NCBI GenBank assembly: GCA_905181875.1
Contig: CAJIZH010000002.1
Span: 124,001 to 188,000 of the forward strand
Source of the DNA: Flavobacteriales bacterium UBA6770
GTDB lineage: Bacteria; Bacteroidota; Bacteroidia; Flavobacteriales_G; Salibacteraceae
Length of the DNA: 64,000 nucleotides
Direction: 5' to 3'
The position numbers and the translations under genes are program-made. Position 1 is the stretch's first letter; the number at the start of each line of letters is the position of its first letter. Under the pieces are notes generated by a model that worked only from the letters and a program-made list of their open reading frames with translations, was not told where the DNA came from and ran no database searches. Positions 9,311 through 18,784 of this stretch are shown in pieces.

Positions 9311-11063
9311 TGTAACGGGTAACGTTTTCGATGTCAAGATATTTAAACGTGTCCTAAAGTACGTTCGGCCTTATCGAAAGCAATTTAATTTTACAGCTTT
9401 ACTCACTATAATACTTGCCTTCCTCGGTCCCTCTAGACCATTATTAGTTAAATATACTGTAGATAATTCAATTATCATCCCTGATTCAGAATTGCTGATC
9501 AAGCTGACTTTAGCAATGGTGGCATTGGTAATAATAGAAACGATTGTACAATTCTACCAAACCTATATGGCCAACTGGGTCGGTCAAAGTGTAATTAAAG
9601 ATCTTAGAGAAGAAACTTTCCATCAAATTTCAGCATTCAAACTCAAGTATTTCGATCAAACGCCAATAGGAACTATGGTAACTAGAGTAGTTTCTGATAT
9701 TGAAACTATTGCTGACTTATTCTCAAATGGTATCCTCATTATAATTGGAGATATCATGAAACTTTTAGTTGTAATTATAATAATGTTCATCACTGATTGG
9801 CGTTTGGCTTTGCTCAGTTTGGCTTCAATTCCACTATTATTAGTGGCTACTAAAATGTTCAATAAGTCTATTAAATCAGCTTTTCAAGATGTTAGAACCG
9901 AGGTTTCTAGACTGAATGCGTTTATTCAGGAACACCTAACGGGGATGAGTATTGTTCAGATTTTTAATCGTGAACAAAAGGAATATGAAAAATTTAAAGG
10001 GATAAATAAAAAACATAGAAACGCACATGTTAGAACAGTTTGGGCCAATGCTATCTTTTTTCCAATTGTGGAGTTATTCAGTGCAACTTCTCTTGCGTTA
10101 TTAGTTTGGCTTGGTTCCAAAGGAATTATAGATGAGAAAATAACATTTGGAAGTCTGCTTGCGTTTATACTATATATTCATATGCTATTCCGCCCTATCC
10201 GACAACTTGCTGACCGATTCAACACATTGCAATTGGGAATGGTCAGTTCCGAGCGTGTTTTTCGAGTATTGGATACAGATGCTAAAATTGAAAATGTAGG
10301 AAACATAATACTGAATAATCCAAAAGGGCAGATTGATTTTAAGAATGTCTGGTTTGCATATAATGAGCCTGAATGGATTCTTAGAGATATTAACTTTACC
10401 GTTGCTCCAGGTGAAAAAGTTGCTTTAGTAGGGCCAACAGGAGCGGGAAAATCCTCTATTATAAATCTTCTTGGACGATTCTATGAATACCAAAAAGGTT
10501 CTGTGAGTATTGACGGAAACTTGATTCAAGACATTGACTTACAATCGCTAAGAAAACATGTGGGAATCGTGGTTCAAGACGTTTTCTTATTCTCAGACAC
10601 CATCTACAATAATATTACACTCAACAATCCTAGAATTTCAATGGAGGAAGTTAGAACAGCTGCTAAGGAAATTGGTGCTGATGATTTCATTATGCGATTG
10701 CCTGGTGATTACCAATATGCAGTTGGTGAGCGCGGGGGAACTTTATCTGTTGGACAAAGACAATTATTAGCCTTTATACGTGCTTACCTTTATAACCCTG
10801 GTATTCTGATATTAGACGAGGCTACATCATCAGTCGATACTGAATCAGAAGAAATGATTCAAAAAGCTACGGAAAAAATCACTGAAAATCGGACTTCAAT
10901 TATTATCGCTCACCGTTTAGCAACAATTCAAAAATCAGATAGAATTATGGTAGTTGATGACGGAAAAATCATTGAAAGTGGAAGTCATACAAAATTGTTA
11001 AAGCAAAATGGTTTTTACAAAAATTTATACGATATGCAATTCGCAACTGAATTAAAATCATGA
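9303..11063 (+). CDS. ABC exporter, MsbA-like half transporter
   Basis: 586 residues from the ATG inside the end of truA. An N-terminal six-helix exporter domain (about residues 20-315) is fused to a nucleotide-binding domain with every motif intact: Walker A GPTGAGKSS (about 377-385), signature LSVGQRQ, Walker B ILILDEATSSVD and the H-loop IIAHRLAT. It should work as a homodimer in the inner membrane, exporting a lipid or hydrophobic compound. MsbA-type lipid A flipping is possible, but the substrate cannot be read from sequence and a multidrug role is equally open. It shares a 4-bp ATGA overlap with the next gene. Confidence 0.9.
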   Translation: MSDVTGNVFDVKIFKRVLKYVRPYRKQFNFTALLTIILAFLGPSRPLLVKYTVDNSIIIPDSELLIKLTLAMVALVIIETIVQFYQTYMANWVGQSVIKDLREETFHQISAFKLKYFDQTPIGTMVTRVVSDIETIADLFSNGILIIIGDIMKLLVVIIIMFITDWRLALLSLASIPLLLVATKMFNKSIKSAFQDVRTEVSRLNAFIQEHLTGMSIVQIFNREQKEYEKFKGINKKHRNAHVRTVWANAIFFPIVELFSATSLALLVWLGSKGIIDEKITFGSLLAFILYIHMLFRPIRQLADRFNTLQLGMVSSERVFRVLDTDAKIENVGNIILNNPKGQIDFKNVWFAYNEPEWILRDINFTVAPGEKVALVGPTGAGKSSIINLLGRFYEYQKGSVSIDGNLIQDIDLQSLRKHVGIVVQDVFLFSDTIYNNITLNNPRISMEEVRTAAKEIGADDFIMRLPGDYQYAVGERGGTLSVGQRQLLAFIRAYLYNPGILILDEATSSVDTESEEMIQKATEKITENRTSIIIAHRLATIQKSDRIMVVDDGKIIESGSHTKLLKQNGFYKNLYDMQFATELKS

Positions 11064-11962
11064 GAATAATTCTCGCCATACTGTTGTCCAGTCTTTCGTT
11101 TCAGCTAATCTATGCGCAAGAATCTAAAAGTACATCTCGAGAAAACCTTGATTTTGAAGCGGATAAAGTTGTTAAAGAAGCTACAACCAACATCCTTAAT
11201 TACATTGGCTTACCTCCAGACTTCAAAGTAATTCAATTAGATATCCCTAATGTTATTGCTTACACCAAACACGGAGATCGTTACATTGGATACAATCCAA
11301 ATTTTATTCAACGTCTACGGATTCAATCTGAAACTGATTGGAGCGCTTACAGTGTTTTAGCACATGAAATAGGACATCACCTTGCAGGTCACACTGAAAA
11401 AAGCGGTAGATCAAATCCAGGAAATGAATTGGTAGCGGACCATTTTAGTGGGTTTATTCTTCAACGAATGGGCGCTACTTTAGCACAAGCAGAATCTGCT
11501 TTGTTGAACTTAGAAAAAATTGGTGGAATTTCCGACACCATTCACCATCCGCCTGTTCATTCTCGAATTACCTCATTGGCAGAAGGATGGATGCAAGCGG
11601 CTTCATTAAATTTAAACCATAAAATTCTGGAAAAGACTGATAACCCTGAATCTCCTTCGAATGATCGTTATCAATATAAATGCACATTCAACGGTGATGA
11701 AAATGTCTATTATATCAATCAAAACGATCAAGTCATTTGGATTAATGAAAGAGGACGTCCTATAGAAATTGGAAAAAAAATGCCTTCTGAAACAACAAAT
11801 TTTGCTTGGAATATCAAATATGGACGGAGTATTTATGGCGTTGACGCCAAAGGTGTTATTTGGTCTAACACCAACTACAGCTCCAGTTTTAAGGTCGGAA
11901 TAATTGATAAATTCAATTATGATCCAGAACAGATTGACGAGAATTCAACCCTTGGCAAATAA
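11060..11962 (+). CDS. Secreted M48-like zinc metalloprotease
   Basis: 300 residues with a signal peptide (cleavage near LIYAQ). The zinc site HEIGHH (residues 102-107) and a downstream NELVADHF motif, whose glutamate (about residue 123) would be the third ligand, fit M48-like peptidases. The domain ends near residue 185. The last 100 residues (tyrosine-, asparagine- and tryptophan-rich, for example FAWNIKYGRSIYGVDAKG) form a separate domain I do not recognise. It is translationally coupled to the ABC exporter upstream. Periplasmic or surface location is inferred from the signal peptide; no lipobox or membrane helix is seen in the mature part. Confidence 0.78.
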   Translation: MRIILAILLSSLSFQLIYAQESKSTSRENLDFEADKVVKEATTNILNYIGLPPDFKVIQLDIPNVIAYTKHGDRYIGYNPNFIQRLRIQSETDWSAYSVLAHEIGHHLAGHTEKSGRSNPGNELVADHFSGFILQRMGATLAQAESALLNLEKIGGISDTIHHPPVHSRITSLAEGWMQAASLNLNHKILEKTDNPESPSNDRYQYKCTFNGDENVYYINQNDQVIWINERGRPIEIGKKMPSETTNFAWNIKYGRSIYGVDAKGVIWSNTNYSSSFKVGIIDKFNYDPEQIDENSTLGK

Positions 11963-11964
11963 GC

Positions 11965-12777
11965 TTACAAACTTCGAATTAGTTCAGTAAAAATAGTAGT
12001 CATTAATGGCTCTGCATTATTTGCAACCTCTTGCACATCAGTATGTGTTACTTCTACTATTTTTCCTTCCACACCCAAATCAGAAATTATAGAACAGGCA
12101 AAACACGGAATTCCCATATGGCGAGCCGCAATAACTTCTGGAACGGTCGACATTCCAACTACATCGGCACCAATAACTCTTACGTATTTGTATTCTGCTG
12201 GAGTTTCTAGACAAGGACCGCTTACTCCTGCATAAACACCTTCTTGAACTTTAATATCATTTTGTGTTGCAATCTTATGCGCCTCAGCAATCATAGACTT
12301 ATCATAAGCTTCACTCATATCGGGAAACCTTGTTCCTAATTCGTCAATGTTTGATCCCATTAACGGATTATCGCCAAACAAATTAATATGATCATTTATG
12401 ATCATTAGATCTCCAATTTCATAAGTTTCATTGACTCCGCCGCACGCGTTAGAAAGTAACAAGTGTTTAATTCCCAATTGCTTCATAACACGAATTGGAA
12501 AAACTACCTTATTCATCCCATAGCCTTCGTAAAAATGAAATCGTCCTTGCATCGCAACAACATTTTTCCCACCTAGTTTTCCAAAAATTAATTTTCCGGC
12601 ATGTCCTTCAACAGTTGAAATAGGAAAGTTTGGAATATCAGAATAATCCAATTCTAACTCTGCCTCAATTTTATCTACTAATCCGCCTAAACCAGAACCC
12701 AGAACGATTCCAACGCTAGGCTGATTTTGAATTTTACTTCTTAAGAAATCAGCAGTGTTATTTATTTCTTGTAACAT
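11965..12777 (-). CDS. punA: Purine nucleoside phosphorylase (trimeric type)
   Basis: 270 residues, the usual length for the trimeric PNP family. It cleaves purine (deoxy)nucleosides with phosphate to free base and (deoxy)ribose 1-phosphate in salvage. Visible motifs are GIVLGSGLGGLVDKIE (phosphate loop), GRFHFYEGYGM, SNACGGVNE, the base-pocket region SGPCLETPAEYKYVR with GADVVGMSTVPE, and HTDVQEVA near the C terminus. It begins inside the end of lpxK (20-bp overlap). It converges with the metalloprotease gene, with only 2 bp between the two stop codons. Confidence 0.93.
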   Translation of the reverse strand: MLQEINNTADFLRSKIQNQPSVGIVLGSGLGGLVDKIEAELELDYSDIPNFPISTVEGHAGKLIFGKLGGKNVVAMQGRFHFYEGYGMNKVVFPIRVMKQLGIKHLLLSNACGGVNETYEIGDLMIINDHINLFGDNPLMGSNIDELGTRFPDMSEAYDKSMIAEAHKIATQNDIKVQEGVYAGVSGPCLETPAEYKYVRVIGADVVGMSTVPEVIAARHMGIPCFACSIISDLGVEGKIVEVTHTDVQEVANNAEPLMTTIFTELIRSL

Positions 12778-13819
12778 ATTCTATAATTTGCTCATCAAAC
12801 TCCTCTTTGTCCTTTCCATGAAATTGTACTTGAACAGGAATAAAGTATATGGGTTTATCTCCCAAAAGTTCTCTAATTCCATCAGATTGTAACCGAACAG
12901 CATCCTTCTCGGTTGTAATGATAATTTTATTTTTTCCTTTTATTTGATCAAATTCTCTAAGAATTTTCATAATGTCATTGATCATAAAATTGTGGTGGTC
13001 TCCAAACCTCAAATGACGAATTGAATTGACTGCATCTTTTAAATGATATTCCAGAATTGAAGGTTTTGCAATTCCCGTAAATAGTAAAATGTCTTTTTCT
13101 TTTCCTAGTTTGATATTCTTTGGATGACTGTTTTCATAAACTGGCTTTACGCTATTGTAGGACAAGTAGGAGAAATAAACCTTTTGGTAAGGTTTTGTCT
13201 TCAATTGTTTACGAATTGCTCTTGCATCAACAGGTGAGAATATGGATGGACATTTAGTAACTACAATAATATCAGCACGAAGAGCACCCCAACGCGGTTC
13301 TCTTAAACCACCCGTAGGAAGCATAATATCCTTGATATATAATTTACTATAATCTGTCAACAAAATTGAAAGCCCCGGTTTTAAAGACCTGTGCTGAAAA
13401 GCATCATCCAAAATAACGCATTTCGTCTCAGGGTATTTTTCGATGATATTTTTGATACCACGATTCCGATTAGCATCAACAAATACGTTTAAGTATGGAT
13501 AATTATCTTTAAAAACTTTAGGTTCATCTCCTACATCCAAAAACGAGTGTTTGTGAGATACATTAATAAAGCCAGTAGTTTTTCTTCCATAACCCCTACT
13601 TAAAGTGGCAATTTTAATTTTTCTTTTTAATAGGCGTATTAAATATTCAACATGTGGACTTTTCCCTGTCCCACCCATAGATAAATTCCCAACAGAAATA
13701 ACTGGAAAATCATGCATTTTAGAACTCAAAAAACCCATGTCATAGAAGAAATTGCGCACAGTCATTATCCCTCCGTAGAAAAAGGCAATGGGATACAGAA
13801 AAAATCTAATTATTTTCAT
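12758..13819 (-). CDS. lpxK: Tetraacyldisaccharide 4'-kinase
   Basis: 353 residues. LpxK phosphorylates the 4' position of the lipid A disaccharide, the sixth step of lipid A synthesis, at the inner face of the cytoplasmic membrane. An N-terminal hydrophobic helix (FFLYPIAFFYGGIMTV) anchors it. The ATP-binding loop reads GNLSMGGTGKSPHVEYL, and the conserved LDDAFQHRSL segment with its catalytic-region acidic pair follows. Length matches the family. Its presence implies a lipid A-bearing outer membrane. Confidence 0.94.
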   Translation of the reverse strand: MKIIRFFLYPIAFFYGGIMTVRNFFYDMGFLSSKMHDFPVISVGNLSMGGTGKSPHVEYLIRLLKRKIKIATLSRGYGRKTTGFINVSHKHSFLDVGDEPKVFKDNYPYLNVFVDANRNRGIKNIIEKYPETKCVILDDAFQHRSLKPGLSILLTDYSKLYIKDIMLPTGGLREPRWGALRADIIVVTKCPSIFSPVDARAIRKQLKTKPYQKVYFSYLSYNSVKPVYENSHPKNIKLGKEKDILLFTGIAKPSILEYHLKDAVNSIRHLRFGDHHNFMINDIMKILREFDQIKGKNKIIITTEKDAVRLQSDGIRELLGDKPIYFIPVQVQFHGKDKEEFDEQIIEYVTRNK

Positions 13820-14240
13820 TGAAGTGCGAAGTTAAAAGTTTAACCATATTAGGCATAGATTATATGTATTTCTGTAATCACCTCCACCAATTAACTCTTA
13901 ATAAACCGCTCCGCAAGGATTACAGTTACAATAAGACCCGCAATATTCTCTTCATATAATCATGAAAGAAGTCTATGTGCTCTAGACCAACAAATTCCAT
14001 TGTGGAAGAGAGCTTCAGTGCACGTCTTAATCTCTAGCTTATCTGCTCTAGAAAATAACTCATACGATACCACCAAGTACATTTAAGATTTCTATTCAAG
14101 CTGAAAATAACCACTGGATTATTTTAAATGATTAGAATTAATCGATAATTACTCCCAAACTTTTATCTCCGTTAAAATGTGAGAGAATTGAAGTAAAAAC
14201 AATCAAAACTCCGATTTTCAATTAAATGCAAGGGAAAACC
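13820..14240. other. Gene-free stretch between lpxK and the Nif3-like gene
   Basis: About 420 bp with no intact gene. On the minus strand a protein-like stretch (for example EALFHNGICWSRAHRLL) is interrupted by stops, so an eroded gene is possible but cannot be named. Confidence 0.35.
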
Positions 14241-14248
14241 TAATTTTG
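14241..14248 (+). promoter_or_regulatory. Candidate -7 promoter element of the Nif3-like gene
   Basis: TAATTTTG matches TAnnTTTG 19 bp before the ATG at 14268. It would give a very short leader. Confidence 0.5.
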
Positions 14249-14267
14249 AGTTTGAAAATTCAATAAC

Positions 14268-15362
14268 ATGAAACTCGCTCAAATCATACAGGCACTCGAA
14301 AGTCTAGCTCCCCAAACCCTTCAGGAATCCTATGATAATTCTGGATTGTTGCTAGGAAACCAAGAAATGGAAATTTCGGGTGCTTTAATCTGCTTAGATT
14401 CTATTGAGGAGGTCATTAATGAGGCTATTTCCAAAAAATGTAACTTGGTAATCGCCCACCACCCTATCGTTTTTAAAGGTCTGAAAAGTCTAACTGGAAA
14501 AAACTATATCGAACGCTCGCTATTAAAAGCAATCAAAAACGACATTGCCATTTATGCCATTCACACCAACTTGGATAATGTGCAACAGGGTGTCAATGCC
14601 AAGATCGGGCAATTATTAGGAATAAATAATCCTCAAATTCTACAACCAAAAAATCAAATTTTAGAAAAACTCGTAACGTATTGTCCAGTTGATCATTTGG
14701 AGGCTGTGCGAGATGGATTGTTTGCTGCTGGTGCAGGAACTATTGGGAATTATTCTGAATGTTCTTTCGATTCTATTGGAACTGGAACCTTTACGCCTAA
14801 TGAAAATACTACGCCTTTTGTAGGAATTCATAATCAACGACACCACGAAAAAGAACATAAAATTGAAGTGATTTTTGAAAATTACAATCGCTTTAAAGTT
14901 TTAGCTAAATTGAACGAATTCCACCCCTACGAATCGGTTGCGTATGAATTGTATTCCACCTTAAATGAACACCCTAACATTGGCTCTGGTATGTATGGTG
15001 AATTGGAACAAGGACTAGAAATGAATGCCTTTTTTGATTTACTCAAACAGCAATTCAAGTTGAAAATAATCCGACACACTACCGGAGCAAAATCGGCCGT
15101 AAAAAAAATAGCTTGGTGTGGTGGTTCAGGAGGCTTTTTGTTGGAGAAAGCAAAAGCTGTAAAAGCAGATGTTTTTATTACTGGAGATTTTAAGTATCAT
15201 GAGTTTTTTGATCATGAGAATAGCTTGGTAATTGCGGACATTGGACACTATGAAAGTGAACAATTCACAATTGATTTATTAGGCCATTTTCTGAAGGAAA
15301 AATTCCCTAAATTTGCAGTCCATTTGACGGAAATAAACACAAATCCGGTAAACTACTATTAA
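14268..15362 (+). CDS. Nif3-like dinuclear metal-centre protein
   Basis: 364 residues: the long form of the Nif3/YqfO family, in which a CutA-like domain (about residues 125-235) is inserted between two halves of the metal-binding fold. Metal-site motifs are seen: NSGLLLG, the His pair in VIAHHPIVFKG, HTNLDN, and the C-terminal TGDFKYHEFFD and IADIGHYESEQF. The family forms hexameric toroids. It has been linked to GTP cyclohydrolase I type 2 annotation, but the true reaction is unsettled. It is followed after 10 bp by the coiled-coil zinc-ribbon-type gene, a pairing I recall as common in Bacteroidota. Confidence 0.92.
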   Translation: MKLAQIIQALESLAPQTLQESYDNSGLLLGNQEMEISGALICLDSIEEVINEAISKKCNLVIAHHPIVFKGLKSLTGKNYIERSLLKAIKNDIAIYAIHTNLDNVQQGVNAKIGQLLGINNPQILQPKNQILEKLVTYCPVDHLEAVRDGLFAAGAGTIGNYSECSFDSIGTGTFTPNENTTPFVGIHNQRHHEKEHKIEVIFENYNRFKVLAKLNEFHPYESVAYELYSTLNEHPNIGSGMYGELEQGLEMNAFFDLLKQQFKLKIIRHTTGAKSAVKKIAWCGGSGGFLLEKAKAVKADVFITGDFKYHEFFDHENSLVIADIGHYESEQFTIDLLGHFLKEKFPKFAVHLTEINTNPVNYY

Positions 15363-15372
15363 TTAAGTATAT

Positions 15373-16149
15373 ATGGCTAAAAAGGCTGCAGTTGCAAGTA
15401 TCGAAGAGAAGTTAAGATCATTATACGACTTACAATTAATTGATTCTAAGATCGATGAAATCCGTGCGACTAGAGGTGAATTACCTAAGGAAGTTGGAAA
15501 TTTAGAAGATGAAATTGAAGAAATTCAAAGTCGCGTAGACAAGCTGAATGGCGAAATCACTTCCTTAGACGGTGACATTTCTAAGAAAAAACTAACTATA
15601 AAAGATTCTGAAACTCAAATCAAGAGATTCAATAAACAATTAGAGGAAGTAAAAAACAATAGAGAATTTGAGGCTCTTACTAAGGAGGTTGAATTCCAGA
15701 ACTTAGAAATTGAGTTAGCTGAGAAAAGAATAAACGAATACAAGGTTAAAATTGCTAACAAAAAAGACGTTCTCGGATTGGCTGATGAGAAGTTGAAAGA
15801 GCGTTCTGAAGATTTGGCTGTCAAAAAAGGCGAATTGGATAACATCGTTTCTGCAAACGAGAAGAAAGAAAAAGCACTTACCAAATTATCTGACGACTAC
15901 GCAACGAAAATCGAAACTCGTCTTCTAGAAGGTTATAAAAGAATTAGAAACAACTCTATTCACGGATTAGCAGTTGTTCCTGTAATTGACGGAGCTACAC
16001 AAGGTTCTTTCTTTATGATTCCACCACAACGTGAGTTGGACATTAGAGCAAGAAAGAAAATCATTATTAGCGAACACTGTGGTAGAATTTTGGTTGATGA
16101 AGAATTAGCAAATGAAGAAACAGAAAAAATGATTGCTATTTTCAAGTAG
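15373..16149 (+). CDS. Coiled-coil protein with degenerate C4 zinc ribbon (DUF164/CT398-like)
   Basis: 258 residues. Residues 10-175 form a long charged coiled coil. The C-terminal 80 residues match the zinc-ribbon domain of this family (GLAVVPVIDGATQGSFF, MIPPQRELDIRARKKIII, then SEHCGRILVDEEL). In typical members two CxxC pairs bind zinc. Here the first pair reads TQGS and the second SEHC, so three of four cysteines are missing and zinc binding is unlikely. The rest of the fold is well kept, so the gene seems functional. The role is unclear; nucleic-acid or assembly functions have been suggested for relatives. It has its own terminator. Confidence 0.87.
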   Translation: MAKKAAVASIEEKLRSLYDLQLIDSKIDEIRATRGELPKEVGNLEDEIEEIQSRVDKLNGEITSLDGDISKKKLTIKDSETQIKRFNKQLEEVKNNREFEALTKEVEFQNLEIELAEKRINEYKVKIANKKDVLGLADEKLKERSEDLAVKKGELDNIVSANEKKEKALTKLSDDYATKIETRLLEGYKRIRNNSIHGLAVVPVIDGATQGSFFMIPPQRELDIRARKKIIISEHCGRILVDEELANEETEKMIAIFK

Positions 16150-16172
16150 TCACTTTTACATAAAATTTAGGA

Positions 16173-16206
16173 AGCCCTTCTCATTCAATTGAGAGGGGCT
16201 TTTTTT
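16173..16206 (+). terminator. Rho-independent terminator
   Basis: A 10-bp stem with one G-T pair (AGCCCTTCTC with GAGAGGGGCT) closes an 8-base loop and ends in a T-tract, 24 bp past the zinc-ribbon gene. Confidence 0.88.
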
Positions 16207-16233
16207 ATAACTTAGTTCGATACCAATAAACTC

Positions 16234-17200
16234 ATGTCTTCACAAATAAAGAAACAAGAAAAATCAAGGTTACATGCTCGCAATAAAAATCGAGAACGTT
16301 ATGACTTAGCTGCATTAATGGCGTCTAACCCTGAATTAAAAGAATTTATAGTGCTCAATAAACACGGGGTAGATTCTATCGATTTTTCAAATCCAAAAGC
16401 AGTAAAGGTTTTAAATAAAGCACTACTCCACTATTATTACGGAATAAAAAACTGGAATTTCCCAGATAATAATTTGTGTCCCTCCCATTCCTGGAAGAGC
16501 GGATTACCTGCACCATATTGCCGATATATTGACTGAAGGTAATATTGGGGATTTACCAGTGGGCAATGCCGTTACTTGTCTTGATATTGGTGTAGGCGCA
16601 AATTGTATTTACCCCATTATTGGAGTTACTGAATACGATTGGAATTTTATAGGCTCAGACATTGATCCAAAATCAATTGCTTCGGCTCAGCGAATTATTG
16701 ATGCCAATGCATCGCTTGCTCTTAAAATTGAATGCCGATTACAAGAAAGTCCAACGGCAATTTTTCGCGATGTGATTAAAGAAGAAGAAAAGATTGACTT
16801 TACAATGTGCAATCCTCCTTTTCATGCCTCGATGGAAGATGCTCAAAAAGGAACACGAAGAAAAATCAAGAATCTTTCCGGAAAAAAAGTAAAGAAGCCA
16901 GAATTAAATTTTGCTGGAATTAGCAATGAATTGATTTGTGAAGGTGGTGAACACCAATTTATTCAGGATATGATTGGGGAAAGTAAATCGTTCTCTACAA
17001 ACTGCTATTGGTTTTCGACTTTAGTATCCAAACAATCTAACCTGAAAGGGATATACAAAGCCTTGAATAAAATTTCGGTTCAGCAAGTAAAAACCATTCC
17101 TATGGGAACAGGCAATAAATCCAGTCGAATTGTAGCTTGGTCTTTCCTGTCTATAGAAGAACAAAAGGAATGGAGAACAACACGTTGGTACAAGAATTGA
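16234..17200 (+). pseudogene. rlmF: 23S rRNA m6A1618 methyltransferase, frameshifted
   Basis: RlmF methylates N6 of A1618 in 23S rRNA. The first 83 codons (frame from 16234) carry the family N terminus (LHARNKNRERYDL, then ALLHYYYGIKNW). The reading frame then breaks: the expected LCPPIPGRADYLHHIADIL continues only in the +1 frame, and the rest follows to 17200, including the catalytic NPPF in FTMCNPPFHASMEDA. The break is at a C-run (about 16480-16482), where one C appears to be inserted. Everything else is intact and full length, so this is either a very recent mutation or a sequencing or assembly error. If real, the product is inactive because the SAM site and NPPF lie after the shift. Confidence 0.88.
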
Positions 17201-17267
17201 CCTATGAGGCAACTGAAAATAGGAATACTACGCTCAAAAAGTAGTTACTACCTACATTTCAGATAGC

Positions 17268-17302
17268 CCTTCTCATCCCGATAGCTATCGGGAGAGAGGG
17301 TC
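17268..17302. repeat. Long hairpin around a 16-bp perfect palindrome
   Basis: CCCGATAGCTATCGGG (17277-17292) is a perfect palindrome. Imperfect flanking arms (CCCTTCTC and AGAGAGGG) lengthen the hairpin. The left flank shares AGCCCTTCTCA with the terminator at 16173. It sits between the convergent rlmF and FadL-like genes, so it may serve as a terminator although the T-tract is poor. It could also be a dispersed intergenic repeat. Confidence 0.6.
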
Positions 17303-17312
17303 CTTACTTACT

Positions 17313-18783
17313 TTACTTCAAATAAACCGCAAAGCTCAACACAACTTGGTGTTGCTCAGTTTTGAATTGGCTAGCCGCTAAATTGATATTTTCAGCAAAA
17401 TGTATGTAGCGCTCTCCAACTGCAGAAACTGCATACCCATATCCAATATCAAAAGCAAAGAGTTCTCTTCGGTAGCCAAATCCTAAACCGAATTGGTGAC
17501 GGTCTAATAAGGTTGTATTCTCAATTCCTTGATTAAAGGAATACCCTGCTCTTAGGCTATAAGGCCCTATTGGTTTTTCTATTCCCGATCTGAAAATTGA
17601 ATGTAGGTTTAAAAGCTGCGGAGAGTTCATTGTTCAACCGAGTAAAATCAACAGGAAATTCACCAAAAGACTTAAACTGAATCGCACGGTAATCGATATA
17701 GTCTACATCGATATTAATTGCTCCAATTTTCTTTTTCGCTGCGCCGAAGCTTAACCCTAAAGTATATGGGCTGCGCATACGATAATCGTTCAATCCTTCA
17801 GGAGATTCAGCACTCGTTAACGGTCTATCCTCCCAATTAGCCACCAAAGTATTGGTGTACGTTTCTGAGAGTTTAAAAAATTCTTGACTTTTGAACGAAG
17901 CACCCATTCTCAAAATTTTATTGATTCGATATATGGCGCCCATTTTTAACTGAAAGCCGTTTCCACGGATATTCAATTCGCTGGTTTGTTTCCAACTCGT
18001 CACAAAAGTGTTAGGATCGTTCTCAGACATTACTTCTGAATACGTTGAGGTATTGGAATATCGCAAGGCAGAAACTCCTATAGAAGCACCTAAATGCAGT
18101 TTATCGCGATAGTTCCCTCCTACTCCAAAATTATAATGTCCAATTCCTCGTCGTTCTTGATCTTCTCTGCCCTGGGTTTGTCCGTGCAATTCGTTAGCGT
18201 GAATGTATTCTCCATTTGCAGTATCAATCAGAAACGCCCCCCAAGCCAAGCCTGCCCCAAAAGGAAAAAACGCCTCCACCGATTCTAAAGTAACATTTGG
18301 ATCCTCTATAATATCCAAGAAATACAAATCGAGCAAAGAACTTTGATTATTAACTCCCTCAAACTTTGATTTTGTAGTAAACATAGATTGTTGGTTGTAA
18401 GAAAAAAATGCATTTACGAACTCCCAATCTGGATGTTCGACTTCTTCCGACAACACAATAGAAAAGTTAGATAATCGACCCAAACCAATTACTGCTTCTG
18501 ATTCACTACCATAATGCGTCGTACTATTTTTACTTTGGCCAATGGTCAGACTTGCTGTAAACTGACCTGTTCTAAAAACACCTATTCCGGCTGGATTAGA
18601 GTTTACCGCACTGGCTTCTCCACCAAGTGCACCAAAAGAACCTGCCATTCCTACAAATCGAGCAGTTCCTAATGTTTGAGGCGCAGAAAATCGAACTGCG
18701 TCTTCAATATTTTGAGAAAATAGAGGGTTTTGAACAAGCAAGAAACCAAAAAAAACAGCAAAACCAAGTAAAGGCAGCCGCAT
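17313..18783 (-). pseudogene. OmpP1/FadL-like outer-membrane porin, frameshifted
   Basis: Together about 490 residues in two frames. The first frame starts at the ATG at 18783 with a signal peptide (LLVQNPLFSQ), followed by the family N terminus (GGEASAVNSNPAGIGVFRTG) and many beta strands. The frame shifts at an A4 run on the plus strand (17593-17596, T4 in the gene), after which the barrel end continues (FRSGIEKPIGPYSLRAGYS to the final FAVYLK). One extra base in the run explains it. FadL-family barrels import hydrophobic molecules across the outer membrane. It starts 1 bp after a lipoprotein stop codon, at the end of a six-gene operon. Real mutation and sequencing error are both possible. 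Confidence 0.85.
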
Positions 18784-18784
18784 A

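Noticed and set aside
17277..17292. CCCGATAGCTATCGGG as a phage or integrase attachment site
   Set aside because: No integrase, tRNA edge or duplicated core is nearby; a palindromic intergenic hairpin is the simpler reading.
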